From contig NC_063442.1 of the NCBI RefSeq assembly GCF_020379485.1, forward strand, positions 15,622,009-15,686,008: a stretch of DNA of 64,000 nt, in the 5' to 3' direction. The stretch is from Brassica napus (lineage: Eukaryota > Streptophyta > Magnoliopsida > Brassicales > Brassicaceae). Of the stretch, positions 21,366 through 33,422 are shown piece by piece. Made by a program: the position numbers and the translations under genes. The notes under the pieces were generated by a model. That model did no database searches. It was not told the DNA's origin and saw only the letters and a list, made by a program, of their open reading frames with translations. Position 1 is the stretch's first letter. Every line of letters begins with the position of its first letter.

Positions 21366-24300
21366 CTAGATTTTTTAACCGCGCTACGCGCGGATAAGAT
21401 ATTATATGTATTTCTTAATTCTAAAAGATAATGTATAATATTGTATTATATTATTTAAATAATATAAAATAAGACTACATAACATAAATATATTTTTAAA
21501 ATTTTCTTTGTGAAACTCATTATGTTGTTTGATTGTTGTACTTGATTTACATATTTGCATAGATATTAGTGATAGATGAATAATTATATTTTTATTATCA
21601 GTAAATAATATATATTTATTATATAATATAATAAAAATGAAATTATTTACTTTTTAAACAAACTTGTCTCATGTTGGGGACTCGGTTATAGACATATCAT
21701 ATTCAAAGGAGACATTTTTATTGTTATCAATCTTCTTAACAGTCAAGAAACAAATCTGAATATCAAAACAATATCTCATACGATCTCTTTGTGGAATAAC
21801 TGCTCTGAAGAAATTGAATTTAGGCATAAAAAATGACTGGAAATGTATGTGTAGATGTGTTATCTAAGCCAACTTTACTAATTACTATTCATAGTTCATA
21901 TATCATTTATGTACATCCTATTTTTTTGTCTATCATTTCTTAAACATCTTGAAATAATTGATGCTAATTAATAATAAACTTTTGGCTGGTAAAAAAAAAT
22001 CAAATTTGTCAAATTATCGCTTAAATATTTTATTAATATTATCTAAGAAGTTTTCAAATGATATCATAGTTTAATTTTTATTATTACTTTTTGTTAATTT
22101 TTAGAGTTTTTTGTATTTATGATTTTTTTTTTGAATATTAAACTTCTATTATTAAGCTTCATATATATATATATATATATATCATAAAATTACCATCAAA
22201 TCAGTTTTACTTATTATTATTTTGTTTTTAATGAAAATACACTTTTTAAATAATTTAATTTAAAATAAAATTATATATTAATTTGTTGTATTCTAACATT
22301 TTGATTGATTTAATTAATTTGCTTTGGTGGATAACTTAAAGAGTTTTCATATGAATCGGGGAAAGCAAGCTTATGTTGTTATATTATATTTATTTGTGTA
22401 TATAGAATTTATATATAGTGCTAGTATAATAAAGAAAGAACATTATTTTTTTGTAACTTCAAAAAGATACATTATTACAATTTAAAATTAATCAAAATTG
22501 AATAAAAAGGTAATTAAATATTTTTAAATCTAATTGTTTTTTATCTTGTTTAGTTGGATTCTCATGAAAAGAAATCGATAGGTTAAACAAATGTTTCAAA
22601 ATTTTGTTGTGTTATTGTTTTGTCTATAAACTACAAAATTATTGAATTGATATATTTAATTATTGCATCCTTAAATAATATTTTATTAAGATATTAAAGA
22701 ACTATGTTTTGAGTTGTTTTGTCAAAATTGTAAAAACATTTATGCTTTTTCATATTTGTCACAAAAATTTATATGTTAAATTTACTTTTATAAAATTCTT
22801 AACTTAGTCACAAAAACAAAAATCTATACTTTTTCATATTTGTCAATGTTCTCACACTTTCAAAGAATATATTAGCTTAGTCACTTACTTTTGTTTTTTA
22901 CAAAACAAAGTATCGGAGTTTTGAAAGTTGAATTCATATTATTGTAACTGTACATAAGAGTTTGTGATTTCATACTTAGTGATTGTTGTATATGCGTCCA
23001 AGAAAATTTCAATGCTTAATGGTAACTGCCATATATTGCCATATATTTATGTCATACTAACCCGAGTTCGATCATTTCCTTTGCATTTTTTTTTCCATTT
23101 TTTACGAAAAAATAAATGAAATGACGTGGCAACTTTGGACAGCCTATCTGAGAATTATATTCTCCTTTTATTCTGTGCTTGCGCGGGGACAGGTTTTTCT
23201 TATCTTTTCTCATTAGTTGCGCGTTCTATATTCTGGGCATATTGTTTTAGTTGTGCTATTTTCTATTTGTGTAGTTATTTTGATCTCCGACGACTGTAGC
23301 TCATTTCCTTATATCTAGACCTTTGATCTTATTATTTTCACTCATGGACTTTGGTCTTTTATCCTCTACGGTTTATTTTTTTGTTTAGCATCGTGCATTG
23401 TCATATCTCCCAATATTATTTTTTCGCAGTAAAGGCCACTCTCCCATAGAAACTACAGTCGATGTTAATTGTACGTTTGTGGTTCTTTACTCTGTGACAT
23501 TGACCAAATCTCCTGACCACTTTTGTTATTTCTTCATTTTGTCTTCATAGCATATTCCATGTTTCGAACTCATGTTTCTGTTAAGTTTTGTTTTGACTGT
23601 ACAGGTGGAGTAGTCATATCAAATGGTCTTATTGAATTTCTTCTCGTATATATCATTTTCCACGTATTTGATGTTTTGAAATGTTCGTCCGACGGTCGCC
23701 CAAGTCGTTTCTCTAAACTGATTTGTGTTCATGCGTAGCTGTTTGTTTTTAAATATTTTTTTCCAGATTCCTATACGTTTGCAATGGTTTAATTGTTGTT
23801 ACACTGCCTGCGTAATTAAATATTGTGAAAGAAACATCATTCTTTCAATGATCTTCTTATGTGAACCTCCATTTTCCAATTCATTTCATCTTTTTTCTTC
23901 CTCAACCCATGCATTTAATATTTTATTTTCAATTAGAATATAAGCTGTTCAGTGTCCATTTTTCTTGGTTTCTCACATACAGACAGCAGTACTTATGTAT
24001 TCTCACGAACACATAATTTTGTGTGTGTTTCCAGTTTCTTATGTATTGTAATAGTAGTACTAATTACTTTTGTGATGGCAGATCTTTGAAATATAAGTCT
24101 TGCATCCATTCTTTCTCTAGCTGTCAATGATATCTAGACCACTTGGTGAAGTTGCACGTGACATATAGCATGGGGTCCTTGCATTTTTCTCTTATTTTGG
24201 AAGCGTAATCTTAAACTTAATACATGGATCCTGAAACAACATGTTACGCCTGCAAATTCATAGCTATCATACTCTACGTCTGTGTTTGTCTTTGCTGGGC

Positions 24301-25305
24301 CTGAGTTCTTGGGATCGTCCTTCTTCTCGGGGTTAAAGTTTCTCTTTCTCAACCTTTATCTTCTAGTATTAATGGCTCACTCCTAACACTCGATTAATAT
24401 CTCATCTTATTATTCTAAAGAGGTTCCATGATCGGGTTTCATCCCAGTCTCTCTAACCACTATTGGCATCTGTTAGAAGAGGGACACAGCATTGGTGGGT
24501 TCAAAGTCATGCGACCACTTCGTTAACAACGTCAGGTACCGTAAACAAAACCCAGAAACACCTTAACCTACTATCTGTAAGAATCACTCAAGACCACAAA
24601 TTACATGTACCTTGTGGAGCTAGCCTTCAATGATGATAGCGCTAATAAAACCTTATGATAATCTATATTTAGCTACAGAATAGACTTAACCAAAATAATA
24701 AGATACAAAATTAGACTTAACCAAAATAATAAGATACAAAATAGGTAAAACAAAAGTTAAAATTTGATGATGGCCTGAAGACACAATGGATAAGGGAAAA
24801 CAGAGCAAATGTATGGTGGCATCCTTACGACGTCGGAAACGTATCCGCCACCGGCTATTGTGGCCAATATTAGTGACAATCCATCAAGTTTGATAGAAGA
24901 GATAGCCATAAGATCTCGAGCTTGGAATGGCGACAAAATAAATAGAAGCATGACAGAAATAGGAAATTAATATTTGTATTGAGCATGTTGCTTTGACGAT
25001 ATGTTGCTTTAGCGTTTTGTGGTTAGGGCTGCAGATGAGATTTTCCATATCTTTATAATAGTTGGGAGACGAACCTTAAAACGTCCATATATAGTGAAAT
25101 TGGAAGAGTCAAACTTAATAGCGAGCATTAATGGATTCGTATCGATCGAGAGGATGTAAGAGGGGAGATGGATGGTTGAACTTCCGAGGTTGAAGAAGAT
25201 GACCGATGCAGTCTTCACTTATCATTCTTGGTGGGCCCGTATGATTTTAGAACCTCCAGACGTGGACACTTTTAGAAGAAGGAGAAAAACTCTCATATTA
25301 TTAGA
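21366..25305 (-). mobile_element. Helitron, minus strand, 3.9 kb
   Basis: On the minus strand the element starts TCTAATAATATGAGAG (25305 leftwards). It ends with a hairpin CCGCGC-GTA-GCGCGG (21379-21393) followed by TTAAAAAAT and CTAG (21366-21369). The flanking bases on that strand are A before and T after, as expected for insertion into AT. There are no terminal inverted repeats and no target duplication, also as expected. No Rep or helicase frame was recognised, so the copy is probably non-autonomous. Short minus-strand frames near 24134-24352, 24757-24951 and 25009-25218 may be captured or decayed exons; I do not recognise them. Confidence 0.75.
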
Positions 25306-25828
25306 TATAGGTCGTCAAAACCGATGGTGATGCGGAGGAATGAAGCACTATCATTGGCTGGAATTAATAATCCTAGGTGGACACCTTAGATTTTGAGATT
25401 ATTGTGCTTTTAGTATTGTTAGATAGTAATGATTCATTCATGTCCATAACAAAAAGCTTGACATGTTCACTCTTTTCTTTTTTAACCGACAACTTGTTAA
25501 TATTAAAGGTATAAGACCATTTTCAATGGTTCGTTATGTTTTTTAACTCTAAAATAGAGTAACTATATAACATAATTAGAATTATATTTAAATGATATTT
25601 TATTTTAAAGTAAAAAATAGAGTGATGAATAAAAAAAATAACTTACTCTATATATAAAGTAAACTCATTTTTTTACTCCACTATAGAATGAAAAATAAAG
25701 TATCATTGGAGCACTTTTACTCTAAGTTCTATTTTATAGTGAAAAATAGAATGAAGTTAAAAATACCTTAACCGGAGTAAATAGGAGTTAAATGTTAGTT
25801 TCTTGATAATGTCATAATCAGTGTCATA
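25306..25828. other. Intergenic with a MITE-like fold
   Basis: From about 25525 to 25780 the sequence has complementary AT-rich halves: AACTCTAAAATAGAGTAA near the left, ACTCTAAGTTCTATTTTATAG near the right, with ATGGTT and CATTGGAGC at the edges. It looks like a small MITE of undetermined superfamily. No gene. Confidence 0.4.
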
Positions 25829-26856
25829 TCCCTATATTTTATTTGAGAAGCATTGCAGCATTTTTTTAGTCACGTGTCATCACTAGAATGATTCTTAGAA
25901 TCCTTATAGAAATATATTGGTCCATTTAAATATATAATAAACTTTTTATTAAACCACAATAAATACATCATTAATGTGCTTCATTATTTCCTTAAATAAG
26001 ATTACGAAATTACCTAATGTGGCTAAAATATATATGACAATTAATAATTTTGAATAATAAAGATTTGATAAAAATAAGTGTGTATTATAATTATATTTAT
26101 TTAATTTTAAGTTATTAAAATAAATTAAACAATCATAGTAACCATATAATAAAAATTAAAAATTATTTATATATTATATTTTGAATTTTTAAAAATGAAT
26201 ATAAATTACTAAAACTGTTAAAAGTTTCACATTCAAATTTTGTGATCTATGATTTAAAACTTTTGTTATGACGTGACACAAATAATTAAAAATAATATAA
26301 GTTGAAAGTCTCATTTAATAAGTATCAAAAATAAAAAAATATATAAATACATGTATCATTTTAAATTAAACTATATGCCATATAAAAAACGTAAATATCT
26401 TAATTTTGAAATTTACTTTGAACATTTTTTTGATAAAAATTTTGAAACAATATTGACAACTTAATTTTTTAAAATATTATAAATTACTTAAACCATTAAT
26501 TCCACGGTGAAAATTTTGTTATCACTAATTTAGACTTTTTGCTATAAGAGATACAAATGATAAAAAAAAATATGAGCAAAAAGCATCATCTAATAAATAT
26601 TAATCTTAAAATATACCATATATATGTTATTATCATTTAAATTTAATTATATATCATATCAAATAGAAAAAATATTTTTTCGATTTATAAAAATTATTTA
26701 TATGTTCGCACTAATTTAATTATATAAGTAGTAGATAATGACTTTTTAATTATTCAATATATATTTATTATTTCATAATATATTATAAACATATAATATA
26801 TAAAATAATTTATATATATAATGTTCATTCCGTGCAAGGCGCGGATTTTAACCTAA
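25829..26856 (+). mobile_element. Small non-autonomous Helitron
   Basis: Starts TCCCTATATTTTATTTGAGA after an A and ends in an imperfect hairpin CCGTGC-AAG-GCGCGG, then ATTTTAAC and CTAA, followed by T. The interior is AT-rich and non-coding. Related interiors occur at 32820-33110 and 57000-57690, so this is a small family in the window. Confidence 0.7.
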
Positions 26857-26886
26857 TTGCTAACGTTACTTCAAAATTTGGTTAAA

Positions 26887-27108
26887 TAGCAAATTCTCCA
26901 AAAAAAAAAAATGTGTTTACCAACAATAAAGATTCGCCCCCTTTATATATAGTGCCATCATCATCATCATCATCTTCTTCTTTTTCTTCTTCTTCTTCTT
27001 CTTCTTCTTCTTCTTCTTCTTCTTCTTCTTTAGCAAATTCTCCAAAAAAATGTGTTTACCAACAAAGATTCGCCCCCTTTATATATAGTGCCATCATCAT
27101 CATCATCA
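26887..27108 (+). repeat. Duplicated defensin promoter with (CTT)n tracts
   Basis: A block beginning TAGCAAATTCTCC and running through GATTCGCCCCC, the TATATATAG box and ATCATCATC occurs twice, at 26887 and 27031 (offset 144 bp). Long TTC/CTT tracts follow each copy (about 26970-27030 and 27109-27148) and probably caused the slippage or unequal exchange. Both TATA boxes (26944-26952, 27080-27088) survive. Confidence 0.85.
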
Positions 27109-27147
27109 TCTTCTTCTTCTTCTTCTTCTTCTTTTTCTTCTTCTTTC

Positions 27148-28124
27148 TTAAAGCATTTGTATCTTTATCTCTAATTAAAATGAAGCTCTCTCTACGTTTG
27201 GTAGACCATTCTCTTCTCGTTTATACTCCTCCTGAGACTTCTTCTTCTTCTTAAAGCATTTGTATCTTTATCTCTAATTAAAATGAAGCTCTCTCTACGT
27301 TTGGTAGACCATTCTCTTCTCGTTTATACTCCTCCTTAGCTCAGGTTCATAACTCATCTCATTGTCTTGTTTAAACAAAATCATCTCATGATAAAATCTA
27401 ACTTTTGATAGTACAAACGTGAACATATCTAATCATCTATAGTTTATCTATTAATGAACCCATTTTTTGCTATATATTTGTCATTTAGTTATAAAAGTTC
27501 TAAATTTAACTGAAGAAAGAATTCAACGTTAAGAATTGAAATACCGTCGCGGATATAAACTTTCTTTAAATATGTTTTCTTTTCGTTTGTCATTGTGAAG
27601 TAAAAATCATTAGAAAATCATTCACTGCTAAGTTATCTTATGGAAAAAAAGAAAACCTGTTTTTCATTTGATATTATTAAAAAACATTATATTTCTAGTA
27701 TATCATTTTCTGATATATATGGCTTCAAAAATCTTATTCTTATGACTGGCCCTTGATCTGATTAAGTGATGTGCTATATATATGAGCGTAAATAATATCA
27801 ACGAGCATAAATAATATCAACAAGCCCATGCAGGTCTTGTAGTTCCACATTTTGGTTATACTAATTACTAAACATCTACGTATGGTTCTTAATTAGTTAT
27901 TTATGGTTGTGCTCCAAAACGAGAGTGTTTTAGATATAATTCGCTAGGTTAAGTTTGTGATTTAGGAATGAGTCCAGTAGAAGCAAAACCGTGTGAGGCA
28001 CCGATAAAACATTCCAAGGAGTGTGTCTCAACGGACAGAACTGTGCCTCTGCTTGTACCAAAGAAGGTTCCACAGGCGGTCATTGCAGTAGTCTCCGTTG
28101 CTCCTGCACCAAACCCGGCTAATT
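27148..28124 (+). pseudogene. Defensin pseudogene, PDF2.6/LCR72-like
   Basis: Exon 1 occurs twice (ATG at 27180 and at 27283, offset 103 bp). Both keep MKLSLRL and then leave the family frame; the first stops after a run of Ser, the second stops after YTPP before a CAG|GT donor at about 27344. The exon 2 region (about 27967-28124) begins GMSPVEAKPCE. It then has a shift of one base near 28008-28014, after which the family frame continues (CASAC, GGHC, RCSCTKPG) to TAA at 28122-28124. The cysteine spacing and the LRC-x-C ending point to Arabidopsis PDF2.6/LCR72 (At2g02140). Its position after the intact defensin agrees. With a broken signal peptide and a frameshift, it should not make a defensin. 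Confidence 0.85.
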
Positions 28125-28654
28125 AAATTTTATCAGCTAATAAAATATAAAATATTCTAAACGAAAAAATATAAAAAACACATTTTTGGTACCTCTCTTT
28201 CACCATTGTCTAGTCTCATTTCGAAAATATAATTGTAATAACTGTAAAAGGAACAATTTGTTTTGTCTGTATATGTGATGTTCTTTTATGTTTTGTAAGA
28301 GCTTTAAATCATGTATTGAGATGTTAAATTCTGCTTATATATGTATGGAAAAATCATTAGTTTTGTTACAAGGAAACCTTACTTTTCTGTCTGAATATTC
28401 CTCAAAATTTAACAAAATTACACTACTTTCGTTGTTTTGGTTATATACGTTTTGACATAGCCATAAGCATATGTAAATGCTTACAAATTTGCATTTCCCA
28501 AGATCAGAAACTAACAGAGTTTTAATCACTACTTCAGAGGCCAGTAATTAGCCAGCTCAAACATAATTCATTCCCTCTTTCAACTCTGAAAGTCGGCTGA
28601 AACACTAATCTTCTTGTCAATTTATAACTTAAACGAGATTCAAATCTGTCTCTG
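28125..28654. other. Intergenic between defensin pseudogene and zinc-ribbon gene
   Basis: Contains the 3' flank of the defensin pseudogene and, from about 28560, probably the 3' UTR of the minus-strand gene. The minus-strand frame at 28335-28529 shows no family features and was not called. Confidence 0.5.
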
Positions 28655-31395
28655 CTATAACCCAAGCCTCTTGGAACCACACTCTGAGCAGAACTTGGAG
28701 GTCTCTCTCAGATACTGTGCTCCACATTGGTCACAGAATTTCGCAGGACCAGTTGCCTATGGAAAAACAAGATAAACATATGATGATCTGAAATTATCTA
28801 AATGGTAGTTTTGAGTTTTGAGTTCTGGAAGATTTGTACCATGACATGGCCTCCGGTGAGAGGCTGCAAGCAAGCCATGTGCTGCGAAATAGATGGTGAC
28901 TGGTGTTGGGCTTGAGACAGTTCAGGGTCGCATTGATGGTTTTGACCGGGAAAATGTGTGGCTGCGTGTTGATTTTGGTAAACAGATTGATGATGTTGGT
29001 GGTGGCTCTGGTGAATAGATTGGTGAAACTGATGAGGATGATGAGACATAGATGCCATGTGATGTTTGGAAGGAGAAGGAGTGTGTTGTTGTTGTTGACT
29101 TTGATCCTGCAATTATCATGATAAAACATGATGAGCTCAAGTTCATTGCAGTAAGGGTATTAGGAGATTTGGAAGGAGTATGTACTTACTTCACTAACAG
29201 TAGCTAAAGTCGAAGGATCCATACCTGTAAATGTCTGCTTAACAATGAAAAAAAAATAACAATGTCATTTTGTTCTTTCATCTCAGAAAAGACGTGTGTT
29301 GCTTGATCTTACAGGCAAGCCATGGATGCTGCAGGCAGAACTGTGAACACGTCTATGCTTGTGTCGAGGGCAATAAAATTTATAATCTCTGGCAGAGACA
29401 GCTACTTCATTGCGGCCTGTTAATCGCTTAAACCTACAGTGACAATATCCAATTATATATACTGATGATTCACCATTCACATACAATTGAACAATAGTAT
29501 AGACTGGTGATCCAACCATTCAGCATCTTCAACCGGTATATCATCCGGCTTTTCAACAATATCCAAACCATTCACCACCACAAACCGAACTCGTTTCTCT
29601 CCTCCATGTGTTACCAATTCTGGAAATCTTGTCCTTGTTTCAAGTGATGTTGCAAGTTCTCTTCTTCTGTACATGCAAGTACCTGTAAATGAACAAGGAC
29701 AATCACACAAACCTACCTTCAAAACCAATGTTCAACAAATCGCTAAGCTGTAATTATGATTTATTCTCAACGACTAGACGGATTATTCAAGGACTTGGCT
29801 GGATCTAGACATTAAGGGAATTATTGATATATTTTTATATATTTAACATTTATAATAATTTCTTTTTGGTTTTTTGGTTTAATTATAAAATTATTTTGAT
29901 GAATTGTAAAAAATAGATATATATAAAAAATAGAAATTAGATTTAACACTATTGTTTAGTTTAGCATATTTAGACCAATTTAGATCGAGTTAAATGGATT
30001 TAAGACGGTTGAAATGGATATGAGTCGCATAAATCGGATTTGCAAAACCTGTTTGCTATGACTGAGTTGCCTTAGAACACTGCTCAAAACTAATCAAATT
30101 GAAGATAAAATTACCTTTCTTAGGAAACTTCTTGGTTAGTTTTCGATACAAGCCACCTGCTGCTTCAAGAGCAACCCCAAGTGTCTTTTCCCTTATACCA
30201 TTCAGTGAACCAACTCTCACATTTGCTTCACCGACCAAAGTCTCGTATAAGTTTGCAATATACATCAACGGCAATGCAAAACTCGGGTCGCCTTCATACT
30301 GTGTATCATCCGACTTCCTCTTGGATTTATTACTACTACCTGAATCGGTCTCATGGTCACGCTTGTTCTCACAGACTTCAACCACATGTTGGCTGATAAA
30401 GTAATCCACGATGATTTGGAGAAACCTCCCTCGTGCTGATTCGATTGGTGAAACATCTGAAATAAAAATAAGATAATGAATCAAGAAGCTTCTCCTAAGT
30501 CAAAAGATGGAGATAGATATTTATTACCTTCAATGGTTAACATATTGTAAGAAGTTCCTGAAGGCTCCTTGTTATCCATGTTAGACCCACCTTCTTCAAC
30601 TCCATCATTGTGGATTTGCAGAGAGTTTGTGTATGATTCGTGCATACTGTTCTGAAAAGAGACAAAAGCCAAAGTCAAAGTCTTTAACATTTGCACCAAA
30701 AAAAAAGAGACAAAAGCCAAAGTCTTTAAATAACTCTCACAACTTCAATTCAATTAGCTAAAGCTACTCATAAACCCTAGAGCCGAGATATGACATGTAG
30801 ACAGACCTGAAACAGACATAAGCCAAAGCCATTGAGTAACTCTGAGGACCAGAGTTATCAAAATCGGTCTATACCGCGGCATAGGCGGCAAATCGGACTT
30901 AAGCAAAACGATTTTTCTTCGACAATTTCTTTTAAAACAATTCAGATTTTCTTAAAAGGCTAACCTATAAAGCACCCAGTGTTCTAAAAATTTAGATTTT
31001 TTTAAACTATACCAATTTTTAAAAAACTCAGTCTAGTGTTCAAAGTTTTGGTGTAGGCACACCGTCTAAACATTAATCCTCTATGAAATATCTAACCACC
31101 GCCTAGCGATTTTTTTGAAAACACAATGTGAAACCCACAACTTCAATTCATTCCATACAAACTAAATTGAGCTAATGTTACAGATAAACCCTAAAAAGGT
31201 TGAGAAATTTGTACACACCGCGGAAGAGGAATGGCCGTCATTGTCCAAGCGATCGCCTTCATGAGCAACGGAGCCTCCGATGCCGTCGATATCTCTGGGC
31301 GGACCATCAACGGAGTTGAGATCGTGTAGAGAGCTGCCGATGTAAGAATCAGCCGATCCCAAATTGTAGTGCTGCACTTGAACCCTAGCTCCCAT
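28655..31395 (-). CDS. Conserved plant protein with His/Gln-rich region and C-terminal zinc ribbon (At2g02148-like by position)
   Basis: Eight exons on the minus strand splice to 447 aa: 31219-31395, 30528-30651, 30115-30456, 29517-29682, 29313-29433, 29190-29234, 28840-29106, 28655-28756. Introns are GT-AG and every phase agrees. The start MGARVQVQHYNLGS is the first ATG of the frame. Residues 100-270 look globular (RGRFLQIIVDYFISQHVVEV, then LYETLVGEANVRVGSLNG), with a basic SNKSKRKSD patch. Residues 326-414 are rich in His, Gln and Ser. The C-terminus has FCDQCG-x10-FCSECG (Cys 422, 425, 437, 440), a zinc-ribbon signature. The place between defensins and remorin matches At2g02148 from memory. 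The database name of that gene may not describe this protein, and its role is unknown to me. The exon 4 donor (GTTGGA) is weak but needed for the frame. Confidence 0.88.
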
Positions 31396-31802
31396 CTCAA
31401 ACAATCGAAAGCCCTAAACTGGCCAAATTCGAAAATCAATATCGATTTGGTAAGAATCAACCATTTTGTTTTTAATCACAGATTCGACTCCAGAAGTTGC
31501 AGATTCGACTCTAGAAATTGGATCCGTGGAGTAGCTTTGAGTTTACTAGTGAGAGAGAGATTAACTAACGGCTATTCAAACCGTGGACAAAGAGGGAATC
31601 CGAACCTGAGCTTATCGTATGCTGAAAGAGATCTCCGAACCTGGATCCAGACTCCCACACCTCTTTCCGAGCCAGTCAGTTTAGGAGACTCTCGCAAGAC
31701 ATCTGCCCGAAACTAACAAGGGACTATTTTTATATATTAAAAACATTTTTTTAATTCGAATATAAACTAATGTTTAAGTGAATACATAATAAATTGATAA
31801 CT
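31396..31802. promoter_or_regulatory. Upstream region and 5' UTR of the zinc-ribbon gene
   Basis: The gene is transcribed leftwards from here. The frame at 31369-31716 on the plus strand is antisense to the first exon and leader and has no family features. Exact promoter motifs were not resolved. Confidence 0.4.
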
Positions 31803-31819
31803 ATATTAGTCCTATTTAA

Positions 31820-32784
31820 AGGAGCTTTCTCTCTCTTGTTCCTAGAGAGAGATTTCTCTCTCGACCTCTCCCTCTTACCAATGCAAGATCATTCAGAGGG
31901 AAGGTTTTGAGATTAGCTCCTATGTTTTGTTGTAATATATTCGATTCAAGGATCGATTTTTTTGTTTTCCGTCAGCGGATCTAAATTTCCCGTAGGCGAT
32001 TTTATGGTGATTTCAACCCTAAACTGATCCGTTCTTCATCTTCTCTTCTTTTATCAGTTTTGTGGTTGAACTTTAATAAATTTGCGTTGGCGATATGTGT
32101 TTTCTTCAATCTTCTCTTTCGCAATAAATTGTTACATCCTGTTTGCTTGTGTTGGATGCTATGTTTCTCCAGGGATATGCACTTAATCCTTTGTTGCGAG
32201 AGTCAATCTTTACTCTCTTTGTGAGGCTGATTAGCTTAAAGTAAAGTATCTTTGCATAGAGGAGGAAGCTGTGGATTTGGGTTGATATCGATTGGCTTAA
32301 GCAAAGATTTAGTAGAGTCAGCATCTTCTATAGAAGATGGTCTGGCGAAAAATCTTTTGTTGGCTTTTCGATCTACCTCTGTGTTATCATCTACGGTGGA
32401 TGAGGCTTTCCAAAAAAAAGCAAAGGCTGGAGCGAAAGTCGAAGACAAGAGGTCTTGCCGTTTACATGAGGAGAGATCCATGAATCTTACGTTGTTGAGA
32501 AGCAAACGATGGAGGTTCGATTCAGAACATTCCCGGTGGCGAAGAACTACGTCGGTTGTGTTCACCGTCTCGCATGATAGACACGTATCAGCACGTGTCT
32601 CGTGCTTCTTCATAAACCGACACGTGGATGGACAGAAAGCATTAACCACCCTCATCTTGGGCCTTTGGCTGTTAGGCTTCCTTATGTATTTCATGTTTAT
32701 TGGATCTCAATGTAACGTACAAGCCTTGTAAACTAGCCCACTAGGCTAAATGAATGGAAAAACGTTGACAAAAAAATAAAAAAA
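31820..32784 (+). mobile_element. Short retroposon with 17-bp target-site duplication and LINE-like 3' end
   Basis: ATATTAGTCCTATTTAA is repeated exactly at 31803-31819 and 32785-32801. The 965-bp insert ends in TGAATGGAAAAACGTTGAC and an A-rich tail, like the 3' ends of the LINEs in this window. Its beginning is a TCTCTC-rich leader, not a truncated ORF2. It has no polymerase, so it is a non-autonomous retroposon mobilised by LINE machinery, or a chimera of a host leader with a LINE tail. Confidence 0.8.
32252..32731 (+). CDS. Hypothetical 159-aa frame inside the retroposon
   Basis: An open frame from ATG 32252 to TAA 32729-32731, fully inside the 965-bp retroposon and ending shortly before its tail. 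It is rich in Ser, Arg and Leu, with a hydrophobic stretch near the C-terminus (LILGLWLLGFLMYFMFIG). I do not recognise it. An antisense frame covers the same bases, so chance is possible. It may be a degenerate ORF1-like product or a host-derived passenger. Confidence 0.3.
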   Translation: MHRGGSCGFGLISIGLSKDLVESASSIEDGLAKNLLLAFRSTSVLSSTVDEAFQKKAKAGAKVEDKRSCRLHEERSMNLTLLRSKRWRFDSEHSRWRRTTSVVFTVSHDRHVSARVSCFFINRHVDGQKALTTLILGLWLLGFLMYFMFIGSQCNVQAL

Positions 32785-32814
32785 ATATTAGTCCTATTTA
32801 ATTCAATTTTTGTT

Positions 32815-33110
32815 TGGCAACGCATTCCCTATATATTTTAAAAACATTATAACACTTTAGTTATAACACGTGTCATCACTCGAATGCTATTTAAAATCTA
32901 TAAAAAATATATTGGTCAACTACACATATATTATATATTTTTCATTAAATTAACTATATATTAATTAATAATCTACAATTAATATTTTTTATTTTTTCCT
33001 TAAATAAGATATACGGAATTATCAAAAGTGAATAAAATATATGTTTGACAATTAATGATTTTAATAATAAATATTTGATAACAATTTACATATGCTAAAA
33101 CCTCTCACAG
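32815..33110 (+). mobile_element. Truncated Helitron remnant
   Basis: The stretch beginning TTCCCTATATATTTTAAAAAC, with ACACGTGTCATCACTCGAAT and AAATATATTGGTCAA, parallels the left part of the Helitron at 25829 (TCCCTATATTTT; CACGTGTCATCACTAGAATG; ATATTGGTCC). No 3' hairpin is present, so the right end is lost. It lies directly after the retroposon. Confidence 0.55.
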
Positions 33111-33420
33111 CTCACAAATGTGACGTATTTTACAAGTTTGCTTTCGGTAGTGGTGACAAACCAATGGATATTGGTTTAGAGGCGATAGGACGTGGTGTAA
33201 CGAGGTTGATATTGTCTAACAACTCTGACCTTCGAGTTTCTTTCGTCCTTGTGTGGCTGTAAGACATAATTTTGTATCTTCTTTATTGTTATATGAAACA
33301 ATAATAGTAAACAATAATCGTAAGTTATAAGATACAAATTTTATTAATAGAATTAACAAACACCAGAACAAATTGGATTTTAATGTTACTACTAACTACT
33401 AAGAACAAAAACTAAAACAA
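33111..33420. other. Intergenic, 3' flank of the remorin pseudogene
   Basis: No gene seen. The part just right of the Helitron remnant has no recognised coding content; it may hold the former 3' UTR of the minus-strand remorin. Confidence 0.4.
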
Positions 33421-33422
33421 TA

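Noticed and set aside
23523..23943. Two adjacent plus-strand frames inside the Helitron
   Set aside because: No recognisable domains, no splice logic, AT-rich composition; the element is oriented on the other strand.
26913..27254. Open frame of 113 codons rich in Ser and Phe
   Set aside because: It is the translation of CTT/TTC tracts and of the duplicated promoter of the defensin pseudogene.
28903..29121. Plus-strand Met/Val/Leu-rich frame
   Set aside because: Antisense to the His/Gln-rich exon of the zinc-ribbon gene.
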